This document shows positions 34,060 to 43,005 of a DNA stretch of 64,000 bases, one piece after another. The first letter of the stretch is position 1. Each line of letters starts with the position of its first letter. The notes under the pieces are model-generated. The model was not told the origin of the DNA and ran no database searches. It was given only the letters and a program-made list of their open reading frames with translations. The position numbers were made by a program, and so were the translations under genes. The stretch comes from DATMFV01 sp035555975 (GTDB lineage Bacteria > Verrucomicrobiota > Verrucomicrobiia > Chthoniobacterales > Chthoniobacteraceae), in the NCBI GenBank assembly GCA_035555975.1, contig DATMFV010000128.1:81031-145030 (forward strand), written 5' to 3'.

Positions 34060-37000
34060 TCAATAAAGGTGACGGCGGGTTGACTCCGGCGATCCATGGC
34101 GGATTCGCAGCGACTTGATCTTTCCGGCAAACCATTCCTTGCCGTATCCTCCCACGACGGTCGGGGTGTCGTAACAACCCGGGCCGGTCAGCGGGATCGG
34201 TTGACTTGCCTGATCGTTGACCTGAAAGACGAGACTCTTCTGGTCGCAGCGCACGCGCAGGAAGCTCCATTGGCCGGGCTCGATCTTCAGGCCGGAATCG
34301 AGCGTTGCCAGATCGGCGGATTCATTCAGGAACGTGGCTTTGAGCCTCCCCTGGTCGAGAAACAGCGACAGGGAGCCATGAGTATAGGAACGGTTGGCGA
34401 TGAGCAGTTGGCTTCCATTCACGTGGTCAGGCATCAGCTCCATGGTGATTTCATAGCCTGCCCGGCGCGGGATCGCTCCTTGGGGTAGCGTGATGAAGGT
34501 GCTTTTTCCATTGAAAGCCAGTGCGTGGACGCCGGGTGAGATTTCGACCCATTGCGGCGCCGAGGGGGTGGTGTCGGAAGGAGCATCAGCCCGGTTTGCA
34601 GCGTCTCGGGCAGATTTTCCATTGGTGATTTTTCCGGGATAATCTTCCGGTCTCAGGAAGGGGGTGCCGTCGCGGCTTTCGCCGCCGCCCCTGCCGGTGG
34701 CCTGAGAGGAGAAGCCGCCGAGGATGCCCCAGAACGGGCGACCGGCCGAAGCGCGAAGGATGGCCCCGTTTCTTTCAGGTGTGAATTGATAGATGATATC
34801 CGGGACGGTGGTCCCCTCGACCTGGATGGAGACGGGCTGTCCGGCATGCTCGGAAAAGACCATCACCTTCCGGGGGGCTGACGAAGTGCCGACCATGACG
34901 GGGCGGCTCCGATAGACTTTTCCGGAAACCGAGATCGCCTGCAACTGGAGCCGGGAGCGCGGGAGGTCAGCCGCGACCGGGACCGAGAACGAAACCGCTT
35001 TGGCATTGAGATGATACGGCATCCGGTCCTGTCTCAGGAAACGGCTGATGACCAGGTTGAACCCGACCGGGCCGGGCAGGCCATAGATTTCGTTTTCGGA
35101 GACCTGGCGCAGGGAAAGCTCCCCCTTCCAGATGCCGGGGAGATCGATCTCCAGGCTGGCGGCGTCGAGTTGAGACTGCGGTAGCGACAGGAGGGCGCGC
35201 TGTACCCAGATGCTGGAGACCAGGCCATCCAGAATGATCCGCTGACCTTCCACTTTCATCCGGTCGGCAGGCACCCAGCTTCCTTGGGCTCCTTTCAGCG
35301 TGATGCTGCCTTTGAGCGGCCGGGCGCTGTTGAGATATTCCAGCGATTGCCAGTCGAGGCGGAAGACCGCTGTTTGCCGGTCTTCGCGGGGTTGGGGATC
35401 GGTGATCGCGTGGCTGTAAACCACGTCGTCGTTATCGAGAAGTTCGACATACGCCAGCGGCTCGTCCGCCTCGAACCGGGCGGAGACCGTGTACAGAGGC
35501 AAATGAGAGGATTTTTGGGTCTCTTCGGGGGTGCGAAACCGTTGGAGGATCTTTTCCAGCCATCCATTCCCGCCGCGCTCCGCACTGGCAGGCGGGGTCA
35601 CTTCAAAGTCGCACCGGGTGGGGAGCAGGAGTTCGCGCAGCGGTTGCATCGCCCACTTGTAGTCCCAGTTCCAGGTTGCGCGGAGATCGATGACCTGAAG
35701 GCCGTCGGAGAAGGTGCGCTGCCCTGCGGGGTCGCTCACTGTGAGCACCGGGGAGAGGTAGCGATGTCCGGCAAGGCGTTCGCTCGGAATCATTTCGGTA
35801 TGCACCCAGAGTTTTCCCGGCGTCACCTCCAATGGAGCGGATGTGTGGACCACGGCTCCTTTTTCGTCGCGAAGCTCGATCTGCGCCGTCAGTTTCCGGT
35901 CAAGGCCGTGTTCGGGAATATGGAGCAGTTCGAGGTGAAGTTCTTCGCCGAGGACGAGCCTTTTCCGGTAGCTGAGAATGAAGTTCGGAATGCGGGTGTC
36001 ATCTCCGGGCAGGGGCTCCTGAAGCTGTCCCCGCTCGCCAGCGGTGTAGTGGCGGAGAAGCCGCATCGCCGTCCGGCCATTGTAGACGGTGGGGCGGAGG
36101 CTGGTGTTTTCGTTCTGTTCATCCCATTCGGGCATGGCGATCAGGGCCGGTCGCGCCTCCAGGGAGGCTTCCAGCGATTCGCGCAGGGTGGCCGTTCCTT
36201 CACAACTCAGGGTATAGCCAAAGCGGGTATTGTTCTCGTGCCCGATCAATGCGGAAAGCCCAAGATATTTCTTTCCGGCGAATTCCGGCTCCGCAAGCAC
36301 CTCCTTCATATAGCGAATGATGAAGTCGCGATAGAAAGCGGTGTGGAACGTGCGGTTTTTCGTCTTCGGCCGGTTGGTGGTGTAGAGGCCGTCGGTCACC
36401 CGGGCCCATTTTCTTAAGTCTTCCTTGATGGCTGCCACGTCGTCGGGCGTGATCTTTCCTTCATCGAAAAGAGGTATCCAGGCATTGGTCGATTTTCCGC
36501 CATAGTTGATGATGCCCGGCAGAAAGATGAAATGGTCGCCATGGGTTTCGCGGACTTTTTGCAGGGCTTCGGCCCAGAATTCCAGCGGCTTGTTCTGTGG
36601 CAGGTACGAAGTCATCACGACCTTGCCATCCATCCGGAACGACGCGGGATTTGCCAGCGCCTGACCTGCGGCTGCGATCATCTTTTCGATGGTGACGTTG
36701 GGGTGGAGATCGGTAAGGAGTTGGAAACCGGCGATCCCGTTTTCTGCCGTCAGTTTGAGCACGTCCGACCTCTCCGGAAAAAAGGCGAGTCCGCTCAAGC
36801 CCGATTCGACGACGATTTTTTGCGTGCGGATAAAGGCGGGCCTGGAGAGATGGCTCGGCGGAGGATTGGGGAGGTCGGCCAGCGATGGGTCTGCAAAGAG
36901 CGGACGGTCAATCCACCGGTTGTAATAGTCGGTACGCTCCAGCCCGTATTTCAGTTGTGCCCGGGAGAAGATCGGGACGGGCGACGGGGTATCGTGGGTC

Positions 37001-37074
37001 TCCCGGGCGAAACCGGCTGAAAGGGAGGCCAGCACAAGAAGCAGGCCCGGGATGAAAAATCTTCCGCGATTCAT
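34060..37074 (-). CDS. Giant secreted glycan-active-type protein with TIM-barrel-like N-terminus and LamG C-terminus, locus 2
   Basis: A 1004-residue exported protein (signal peptide RGRFFIPGLLLVLASLSAGF). Residues about 60-330 look like a (beta/alpha)8 glycoside hydrolase related to GH71/GH99-type barrels (GLSGLAFFPERSDVLKL, ENGIAGFQLLTDLHPNVTIE, FIFLPGIINYGGKSTNAWIP). The match is weak and I assign no catalytic acids. About 340-780 is beta-rich, with sandwich-like strands. About 860-1000 is a concanavalin/LamG-type lectin domain (AFNGKSTFITLPQGAIPRRA, SLFLDQGRLKATFLNES, GPGCYDTPTVVGGYGKEWFA). Start 37074 is chosen for the signal peptide. Glycan binding and cleavage are inferred. Confidence 0.62.
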   Translation of the reverse strand: MNRGRFFIPGLLLVLASLSAGFARETHDTPSPVPIFSRAQLKYGLERTDYYNRWIDRPLFADPSLADLPNPPPSHLSRPAFIRTQKIVVESGLSGLAFFPERSDVLKLTAENGIAGFQLLTDLHPNVTIEKMIAAAGQALANPASFRMDGKVVMTSYLPQNKPLEFWAEALQKVRETHGDHFIFLPGIINYGGKSTNAWIPLFDEGKITPDDVAAIKEDLRKWARVTDGLYTTNRPKTKNRTFHTAFYRDFIIRYMKEVLAEPEFAGKKYLGLSALIGHENNTRFGYTLSCEGTATLRESLEASLEARPALIAMPEWDEQNENTSLRPTVYNGRTAMRLLRHYTAGERGQLQEPLPGDDTRIPNFILSYRKRLVLGEELHLELLHIPEHGLDRKLTAQIELRDEKGAVVHTSAPLEVTPGKLWVHTEMIPSERLAGHRYLSPVLTVSDPAGQRTFSDGLQVIDLRATWNWDYKWAMQPLRELLLPTRCDFEVTPPASAERGGNGWLEKILQRFRTPEETQKSSHLPLYTVSARFEADEPLAYVELLDNDDVVYSHAITDPQPREDRQTAVFRLDWQSLEYLNSARPLKGSITLKGAQGSWVPADRMKVEGQRIILDGLVSSIWVQRALLSLPQSQLDAASLEIDLPGIWKGELSLRQVSENEIYGLPGPVGFNLVISRFLRQDRMPYHLNAKAVSFSVPVAADLPRSRLQLQAISVSGKVYRSRPVMVGTSSAPRKVMVFSEHAGQPVSIQVEGTTVPDIIYQFTPERNGAILRASAGRPFWGILGGFSSQATGRGGGESRDGTPFLRPEDYPGKITNGKSARDAANRADAPSDTTPSAPQWVEISPGVHALAFNGKSTFITLPQGAIPRRAGYEITMELMPDHVNGSQLLIANRSYTHGSLSLFLDQGRLKATFLNESADLATLDSGLKIEPGQWSFLRVRCDQKSLVFQVNDQASQPIPLTGPGCYDTPTVVGGYGKEWFAGKIKSLRIRHGSPESTRRHLY

Positions 37075-37088
37075 GGGTAAGGCTGTCA

Positions 37089-37829
37089 CTATTCGATGGT
37101 ATAAATTTCCTTTTCCCTTCCGCCGGTATAGAGGCGCTGGCCGCCCTCGGCATCGGGTTTGCTGAGTGATTTGAAGTAGTCGTCCGTTTTCGCCTCGACG
37201 TGACCATCCATGAACAAGGCGTTTGCCTTCTTTCCATGTCGGAGGTGGACGCGATGTTCCTTGAGAGCGGGGGAGATGGCGTAACCCTGGGATTTCCAGT
37301 TGTCCGGAGTCCAATAGCTATCGGCGATCAGGAAAAAGGTTGCGGGGGTGGGGATGGAGGCGAGCGGTCGGCTTCCGATGGCGATTTCGTCGTTGAGCCA
37401 CAAGGTGCCCGGCGGGACCCATTTGCGCATTCCGTAACATTGGACGGCTCCGTCATTGCCCGGTTTGCGAATCGCCTGGGCCTGGTTTCGGGGATAAAAG
37501 GAGGGGCAGAAAAGGGTGTTGGGGTCGCCGATATAGCCGCCGAGAAGGAGGCGGGTGGCCCAGCTTTGGTTGGGATGGTCGCCGGGTTGAAGATCGTTGT
37601 AAGGCGTCGGGATGGTTTGCTGGTGATCCCCTGCATAGCCGGAGAGGGCGACGCCGATCTGTCGCAGATTCTGGATGCACTTCGCGTTCTGAAGGTGTCC
37701 GGTGATCAGGCCGACGGTGGGAAGCGCCAGGGCGATCAGAACGGCGATGATGGTGATCGCGATCAATAGCTCCGGCAAGGTCACGCCCCGGCGGTCTCTC
37801 CCGGGCGTGAGAGGGGCGGTCATGCTCAT
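37089..37829 (-). CDS. H-X9-DG pseudopilin, locus 2
   Basis: A 246-residue prepilin-like protein. A basic leader ends in G15/VTLPELL, with Glu at +5, and is followed by hydrophobic IAITIIAVLIALALPTVGLI. NLRQIGVALSGYAGDHQQTI and a C-terminal RHGKKANALFMDGHVE with exact H-X9-DG spacing complete it. It lies 15 bp after the PEP-CTERM gene and 14 bp before the giant secreted gene, so the three form one transcript. Its role is inferred as a pseudopilus subunit tied to the locus products. Confidence 0.88.
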   Translation of the reverse strand: MSMTAPLTPGRDRRGVTLPELLIAITIIAVLIALALPTVGLITGHLQNAKCIQNLRQIGVALSGYAGDHQQTIPTPYNDLQPGDHPNQSWATRLLLGGYIGDPNTLFCPSFYPRNQAQAIRKPGNDGAVQCYGMRKWVPPGTLWLNDEIAIGSRPLASIPTPATFFLIADSYWTPDNWKSQGYAISPALKEHRVHLRHGKKANALFMDGHVEAKTDDYFKSLSKPDAEGGQRLYTGGREKEIYTIE

Positions 37830-37844
37830 GACGAAAGGGGGGCT

Positions 37845-38750
37845 TTACCGGAGTGATTTTTTCAGGCGGCTTCTGCTTCCGGTGCCCGCGAGGATCAGCG
37901 GTCCTCCGGTCAGCAGCAGGAAGGTGACCGAGAACGGCTCCGGGATGACCTGAAGGGTGACATTGGTCAACTGGAGGCTGTCGATCAGAACGCCGTCAGA
38001 GGAGACGGAATAGAAACCAAAGGCGTCAAACAGGTCGTATGCGCCGCCGCTGAAGGCTCCGACGACCGTCTCCTCAAAGGTGCCGGTGCCGTAGGAACCC
38101 GAAATGCCGAGATCGGCCCCGGTTCTTTGCAGGGTGAGGGTGAACGTGCGGGCCACGCCATCCTGAAAGATAAAGCTATAGCCGCCGGTGGTAGTGAGGT
38201 TCGAGGTCAGATTGGAATCGCCGGTGACCGCGAAGCTGTCGGCGGCTCCTCCCGTCTTGCGATAAAGCCGGAGCGGGCCGGACGCCGACCCGGGATCACG
38301 AACCAGAAAGCCGCTCCAGGCGTTGGTGGTTGTGGATGCGCTGGAGACGCGGTCTTCGCCAAAGGAGGTCGGGGCGGTGGTGGCGTGGGGGGTGCTGCTG
38401 TGGAAGAGCCCGAAGCGGATGTCGCTGAAGGTCTTGGTCGTTGCCGGTTCGGGGAGGTGGAACGTGAGCGTGAAGCTCAGGGTCAGGCTTTGGCCGTCGG
38501 CGAGGGTGGTCGGGTCGAAGTAGCTATAGATCCGGTTGATCCCCTGCGCGGCGACGTTCTGGTAGGTCGGGGAGGAGGTGTCGCCGTCGGCAACCAGCGC
38601 GTTGACGTTGCTGTTGACCGCGTACCAGTCATGGAGGGAAAGGGTGGCGGCGGAGGCCGGGGTGATGAAGAGGGAGGCGCTGGCCGCGGCGAACGCCATG
38701 GCGGCGGTTTTGAAGGGGAGGGGGAGCAGGGCGGTTTTCCGGGTTTTCAT
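37845..38750 (-). CDS. PEP-CTERM sorting domain protein, locus 2
   Basis: A 301-residue exported protein with signal peptide (AAMAFAAASASLFITPASA). Its beta-rich Ser/Thr-rich body has strands such as SLTLSFTLTFHLPEPA and RTFTLTLQRTGADLGISGSY, like a lectin-type sandwich. It ends in VIPEP (about 269-272), a hydrophobic stretch and basic SRSRLKKSLR. The ATG overlaps the LacI stop as ATGA, so the regulator and the surface protein are translationally coupled. No exosortase gene is in the window. Confidence 0.83.
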   Translation of the reverse strand: MKTRKTALLPLPFKTAAMAFAAASASLFITPASAATLSLHDWYAVNSNVNALVADGDTSSPTYQNVAAQGINRIYSYFDPTTLADGQSLTLSFTLTFHLPEPATTKTFSDIRFGLFHSSTPHATTAPTSFGEDRVSSASTTTNAWSGFLVRDPGSASGPLRLYRKTGGAADSFAVTGDSNLTSNLTTTGGYSFIFQDGVARTFTLTLQRTGADLGISGSYGTGTFEETVVGAFSGGAYDLFDAFGFYSVSSDGVLIDSLQLTNVTLQVIPEPFSVTFLLLTGGPLILAGTGSRSRLKKSLR

Positions 38751-39922
38751 AGGGGAGGCTGCGATGGAGGGGTGAAGGGGTCGGGCATCGTTGAACTGCG
38801 AAAAATGAGATTGCAGGGAAAGAACTCCACTTTTGGGGAACGGCGCTTGCCGGGATTTTCGATCAGGTCCACCATGCGCTCGATGCTCCATTGCGCCATG
38901 CGCTGGGCGGGTTGCTCGATGGTGGTCAACTGGACGCCGCGATAGCGGGAGACGGGGGCGTTATCCGCGCCGGAGATCCGGACGGTTTCAGGTACGGGGA
39001 TGCCGAGTTCGCCACACGCGGCCAGCGCCCCGGCGGCAATGTGATCGTTGGAACAGATGATGGAGTCGGGAACGTTGCGGGGAGCCTGAAGCAGCCGTTT
39101 GGTTTCATAGTACCCGAGGTCGACGACATCTTCGCAAAGCTCCGTGCGGAGAGGGTGGTGTACTTCCCCCCGGATCGCCGATCGCGGGCCGGAAGCGGTG
39201 GCCCGGCCGATATACTGGCGGTAGATCGGGTCCGCCACCACCTCGCCGCCCACCGAGCGGATGGCGTCGGCATAGCCCTTGAGCCGCGCCGCCTGGTTGG
39301 GAGTGAGCGGGGGGACATCCTTGCCGGGTGACTTCCAGTGAAACGGGAGGAGCAGATGGACCTGCCGGCTTCCCTGCTCGAGATGATGGAGCGTCATGTC
39401 GCGAAAGGCGGAGTACATATCCGCGCGCGCCTGGTCGACCGCATCCGGTCCGCTATTGATCGAAATGACCGGCAGGGAACGTTCCTCGATGAATTTCTGC
39501 CACCCGAGTTGGTCCTGATTGGAGATGTTGCAGAAGACAATCCCCTCGACAGCCACGCCGAGCAGGTATTCCTGGGCGGCGTCGATATCCCGCTCAAACC
39601 AGTCCATATCGAGCGAAACAAGCTGGTAGCCGGCCCGGATCGCGCCCCTCGCCAGATGCCGGACCCGCTCCTGCGGCGCATGGTAGATCCCCGTCTGGCA
39701 GACGACCCCGATGGTATGGCTGCGGCCGCTGCGGAGGACGCGCGCCAGCCGCTGGGGACGGTAGTTGAGTTCCCGCGCCTTGGCTTCGATCCGCGCAATG
39801 GTATCGGGACGCAGCTTTTCGCGGCTTTTGCTTTTGGGGTTGAGCGCAATCGCCACGCAGACCCGCGAGACGTTGAGCGCCTCGGCAATATCTTTCTGGG
39901 TGACGCCGAAATTCTTGGACAC
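38747..39922 (-). CDS. LacI family transcriptional regulator, locus 2
   Basis: A 391-residue regulator with HTH VTQKDIAEALNVSRVCVAIAL and hinge ELNYRPQRLARVLRSGRSHT. The ligand domain carries VEGIVFCNISNQDQLGW, SIICSNDHIAAGALAACGEL and SGADNAPVSRYRGVQLTTIE. It heads the locus 2 run. A palindrome-like site TTTACACGAGTAAA sits 10 bp upstream of its ATG, which suggests autoregulation and repression of the whole run. The effector is probably a mono- or disaccharide. Confidence 0.92.
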   Translation of the reverse strand: MSKNFGVTQKDIAEALNVSRVCVAIALNPKSKSREKLRPDTIARIEAKARELNYRPQRLARVLRSGRSHTIGVVCQTGIYHAPQERVRHLARGAIRAGYQLVSLDMDWFERDIDAAQEYLLGVAVEGIVFCNISNQDQLGWQKFIEERSLPVISINSGPDAVDQARADMYSAFRDMTLHHLEQGSRQVHLLLPFHWKSPGKDVPPLTPNQAARLKGYADAIRSVGGEVVADPIYRQYIGRATASGPRSAIRGEVHHPLRTELCEDVVDLGYYETKRLLQAPRNVPDSIICSNDHIAAGALAACGELGIPVPETVRISGADNAPVSRYRGVQLTTIEQPAQRMAQWSIERMVDLIENPGKRRSPKVEFFPCNLIFRSSTMPDPFTPPSQPPL

Positions 39923-39931
39923 GTCGGTCAG

Positions 39932-39945
39932 TTTACACGAGTAAA
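39932..39945. promoter_or_regulatory. Candidate LacI operator of locus 2
   Basis: TTTACACGAGTAAA is a 14-bp dyad with one mismatched pair around a central CG, the classic shape of LacI-family operators. It is close to the TTACTCGAGTAA palindromes of locus 3. It lies immediately upstream of the locus 2 LacI gene and in the shared divergent region with the SDR gene. Confidence 0.55.
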
Positions 39946-40043
39946 TAAAGGGGTCAAGCGATGTTTGTGATTTTTTTGAACCTCCGGGACTTCAAAAGAT
40001 TTTCAGGTTTTCGCTTGCCGGAAGGGAGTGGAGCGATGTTTAA

Positions 40044-40056
40044 TGGAAATATTCCA
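40044..40056. promoter_or_regulatory. Candidate ROK operator, SDR side
   Basis: TGGAAATATTCCA is a TGGA-N5-TCCA dyad flanked by AA on the left and AAAT on the right. It ends 3 bp before the SDR start codon, so it covers the place where a ribosome-binding site should be. The same architecture occurs at 42117-42129 before the transketolase gene. Confidence 0.5.
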
Positions 40057-40059
40057 TAA

Positions 40060-40821
40060 ATGAGACTTCAGCATAAGATCACAGCCATCACCGGAGCGGG
40101 GCGGGGAATCGGCAGGGCGGCGGCGCTCCTCTTCGCGCGGGAAGGGGCGAGGGTGATGATCCTGGAACTCGACCCCCGGGCCGGGCGCGAGGTGGAGGGG
40201 GAAATCCGCGCGCAGGGCGGCAAGGCGGAGTGGATCGGGGTGGATGTCGCCGATCTTGAGAGCACGAGGGCCGCCTTTGCTGAAATCGGGACGCGGTGCG
40301 GCAGGCTCGATGTCCTCTATAACAATGCTTCGATCTTTCTGGGCGGGCGGGATGGCCGGGTGAGCGATCTTGACGAGGCGGTCTGGAAGAAGGTGCTCGA
40401 TGTCAACCTTTCGGGGATCTATCACGGTTGCAGGTTCGGGATTCCGCTCATGAGAGGGAAGGGCGGCTCGATCATCACGACCGCCTCGAGCGCCGGGGTT
40501 ATCGGCATTCCCGGGTGCGATGCCTATACCGCTTCGAAAGGGGCGACGGTGGCCCTTACCCGTTCGATGGCCGTAGAGTATGGTCCTGAGAACATCCGGG
40601 TCAACTGCATCGCCCCGGCGGCGATCCGGACCGACATGATCCACGAGAGTAATCTTCGCGATCCCTCTTTTGACGAGCGGCGGTTCCTTGCGACCACGCC
40701 GTTGCGCCGCTGGGGAATGCCGGAGGAGATTGCGAAAATCGCGCTTTTCCTCGCCTCCGACGACGCTTCCTATATGAATGGGGCCATTCTGGTGGCCGAC
40801 GGCGGCATCACCATCACCTGA
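40060..40821 (+). CDS. Short-chain dehydrogenase/reductase
   Basis: A 253-residue classical SDR. It has the cofactor motif TGAGRGIGRA (residues 12-21), the NNAS strand, catalytic Ser in TASSAGVIG, YTASKG (Tyr-X3-Lys), and the C-terminal MNGAILVADGGIT. It most likely oxidises a sugar or polyol. There is no recognisable Shine-Dalgarno; a dyad repeat occupies that spot, so the message may be leaderless or repressor-occluded. It is divergent from the locus 2 LacI gene and upstream of the ROK regulator. Confidence 0.9.
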   Translation: MRLQHKITAITGAGRGIGRAAALLFAREGARVMILELDPRAGREVEGEIRAQGGKAEWIGVDVADLESTRAAFAEIGTRCGRLDVLYNNASIFLGGRDGRVSDLDEAVWKKVLDVNLSGIYHGCRFGIPLMRGKGGSIITTASSAGVIGIPGCDAYTASKGATVALTRSMAVEYGPENIRVNCIAPAAIRTDMIHESNLRDPSFDERRFLATTPLRRWGMPEEIAKIALFLASDDASYMNGAILVADGGITIT

Positions 40822-40896
40822 GAGGCTGTGAAAAAAGTCCTTCAACGGCCATGGAGCACCTCTTTTTGCCTCTAACTGCATTCCTTCACAGCCTCT
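40821..40896. repeat. Small element with 12-bp perfect inverted ends
   Basis: AGAGGCTGTGAA (40821-40832) and TTCACAGCCTCT (40885-40896) are perfect inverted repeats enclosing 52 bp. The left end overlaps the final base of the SDR stop codon. Ends beginning GAGGCTGTGAA recall insertion-sequence termini, so this may be a short non-autonomous remnant. It may equally be a long-loop hairpin ending the SDR transcript. No transposase is present. Confidence 0.45.
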
Positions 40897-40916
40897 GAGA
40901 AGCTGCGAAACTGAGT

Positions 40917-42077
40917 ATGGAAAAAAACCATGGCTGCAATCATCGCCGGATGCGCCGGATCAACCGGACGGAGGTTTTGCGCTCTCTTCACCTCAAGGGA
41001 CCGATGTCGCGCGTGGAGCTTGCGCAACTGCTGCAACTCGACGCCAAGACGGTGACCAACCTCACCCGGGAGTTGCTGGAGCAGAACGTTGTCGAAGAGA
41101 CCGGCATCGCGTCGCAGGGGCGGGGGCGGCCCCGGCAGATGTTGCGGGTCCGGAGCGGCGATCTGCTGGCGGCGGCGGTGCAGTTGGAAGAGGGGAAGGT
41201 GGTCGGTGCGATCGTCAACCTCGATGGCGGGGTGCTTCACCGGAACTCCGCGGCTTTGAGCGGAAAGGAGAGCCAACGCGAACTGCTCAGGAAGATCCGC
41301 ACCGTGGCCCGGTCGCTCCTCCGGCGGGGGCAGGCGCGCCTGCCCGGCCTTGGTTTCACTTTTCCCGGCGTCTTTGATCCCGACCGCCGGATTGTCCTGC
41401 AATGCCATCGGCTTCCGGCCTGGGAGGGTGTCCAGTTGGACAAGGTCTTCGGAGGGGTTTTCGAAGGCCGTGTCAGCATCGAGTCCAACACCCGCACCGA
41501 GGCTCTGGGCGAGCAATGGTTCGGCACGGCAAAGGAGTGGAGCGACTTTCTGCTGGTCAGCATCGGGGAGGGGATCGGTTGTGTCCTCGTGGACCAGGGG
41601 CGGCTCCAGGTCGGCGCTTCCCGGATTGCAGGAGAAATCGGTCATACCATCATCGACCCCAAAGGAGCGCCTTGTTCCTGCGGAAGAAGAGGGTGCCTCG
41701 AGACCGTGGCATCGCTCAAGGCGATCCGCGCCGGGCTCACTCCCCCGAAAGGGGTGAAGCAGGTGGGCGTCGGGCGGATTGCCGATCTTCTTGCCAGCGG
41801 CGACCCGGCGGCTTTGGCGGCGATGGAAACGGCGGCCGATGCGCTCGGGCTGGCATTGGCCAATTTTGTTCATGTCATGAACCCGCAACACCTCCTGATC
41901 ACCGGAGAAGCGGTCGGGATGGGTCCTCTCTTTACGGCAGCCCTCGAGGCTTCGCTGAAGCGGTACGTCGTCCCGCTCTTTCACCGTCATCTGCATCTCT
42001 CCACGGGCCGTCTGGGTGAAGACGCGGCCCTGCTCGGTTCGGCGGCTCTGGTGCTCGAGTCGTTTTTTAATGCCTAG
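40917..42077 (+). CDS. ROK family transcriptional repressor
   Basis: A 386-residue regulator. The N-terminal winged helix (RINRTEVLRSLHLKGPMSRV, LLQLDAKTVTNLTRELLEQ) is followed by a sugar-kinase-like ROK domain. The zinc/ROK signature AGEIGHTIIDPKGAPCSCGR then GCLE is intact. The position that holds the catalytic Asp in ROK kinases (usually N-D) reads SNTRTEALGE here, so kinase activity is unlikely. It sits between SDR and transketolase genes on the same strand. Two matching dyads, upstream of each, are its likely operators. Confidence 0.9.
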   Translation: MEKNHGCNHRRMRRINRTEVLRSLHLKGPMSRVELAQLLQLDAKTVTNLTRELLEQNVVEETGIASQGRGRPRQMLRVRSGDLLAAAVQLEEGKVVGAIVNLDGGVLHRNSAALSGKESQRELLRKIRTVARSLLRRGQARLPGLGFTFPGVFDPDRRIVLQCHRLPAWEGVQLDKVFGGVFEGRVSIESNTRTEALGEQWFGTAKEWSDFLLVSIGEGIGCVLVDQGRLQVGASRIAGEIGHTIIDPKGAPCSCGRRGCLETVASLKAIRAGLTPPKGVKQVGVGRIADLLASGDPAALAAMETAADALGLALANFVHVMNPQHLLITGEAVGMGPLFTAALEASLKRYVVPLFHRHLHLSTGRLGEDAALLGSAALVLESFFNA

Positions 42078-42116
42078 TGTGGTGTAACACATAATATTAA
42101 TTTTTTCATTATTAAA

Positions 42117-42129
42117 TGGATTATTTCCA
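42117..42129. promoter_or_regulatory. Candidate ROK operator, transketolase side
   Basis: TGGATTATTTCCA, a TGGA-N5-TCCA dyad in an AT-rich leader (42078-42147), 18 bp before the transketolase start. The flanks AA and AAAT repeat those of the site at 40044-40056. Confidence 0.5.
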
Positions 42130-42147
42130 ATAAATACCCAACTGCCC

Positions 42148-43005
42148 ATGACCGATCCAACCCCAAAGACAAGCCCTCCATCGCAGGAGCGGATTCGACA
42201 GCTTCAGGAGAAGGCCCGCTTTCTTAGAAAGAACAGCCTCGCTCTCAACAACCGGACCCTGCACGCCGGCGGGGCGCTCTCCTCGGCGGAGATCATCGCG
42301 GTTCTCTTCTACGAGACGCTCCGGCTTGATCCGAAGAATCCTACATGGCCCGACCGCGATCTCTTCATCAACTCCCGCGGGCATGCCTGCGAGCCGATCT
42401 ATGTCGCGATGGCGGAACTCGGCTTCTTTCCGTGGAGCGATCTCGAGACGATTGAGGATGAAGGCTCCCATCTCCACGGTCTTTCCGCCACGACAACCCC
42501 CGGCATTGAGTTTTCCCTCGGCTCCCTCGGCGCAGGGCTCTCCCTCGCCGTGGGGGCCGCCCTCGGGCTGCGGGTGCAGAAGCGCCCGGGCCGCGTGATC
42601 ATCGTGACGGGAGATGGCGAGCTTCAGGAAGGGATGTTCTGGGAAGCGGCAATGGCTGCGGGCCACTATCGGCTTGATCGCCTGACGGTGGTGGTCGACC
42701 GGAACGGCTTCCAGTCGAATGATCGCGGCACGGAAACGGTCATGCGTCTTGAGCCGCTGGAAGAGAAGTTCGCCAGCTTCGGGTTTGCGACGCGGCGGAT
42801 CGACGGTCATGACATCCCCGCGTTGCTGGAAGCGTTTTCGGAGCTTCCGCTGGTCCCGAACCAGCCGACGGCGATCATTGCCGATACCATCAAGGGGAAG
42901 GGGGTCTCCTTCCTCGAAAATGGCCACGTCCATTGCGGGCGTTTTGGCCGCGACTATGAACCGGAGCTGCTTGTCCAGGCACTCCAGGAACTGGAAAACT
43001 CATGA
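42148..43005 (+). CDS. Transketolase, N-terminal subunit
   Basis: A 285-residue thiamine-diphosphate-binding half of a split transketolase. It carries HAGGALSSAEIIAVLFYE, INSRGHACEPIYVAMAELGF, LHGLSATTTPGIEFSLGSLG and the TPP/metal motif VTGDGELQEGMFWEAAMAAG, continuing to VVDRNGFQSN. Split transketolases often serve dedicated sugar pathways rather than the pentose phosphate cycle. The C-terminal partner follows with an ATGA overlap. It is probably controlled by the ROK repressor. Confidence 0.92.
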   Translation: MTDPTPKTSPPSQERIRQLQEKARFLRKNSLALNNRTLHAGGALSSAEIIAVLFYETLRLDPKNPTWPDRDLFINSRGHACEPIYVAMAELGFFPWSDLETIEDEGSHLHGLSATTTPGIEFSLGSLGAGLSLAVGAALGLRVQKRPGRVIIVTGDGELQEGMFWEAAMAAGHYRLDRLTVVVDRNGFQSNDRGTETVMRLEPLEEKFASFGFATRRIDGHDIPALLEAFSELPLVPNQPTAIIADTIKGKGVSFLENGHVHCGRFGRDYEPELLVQALQELENS

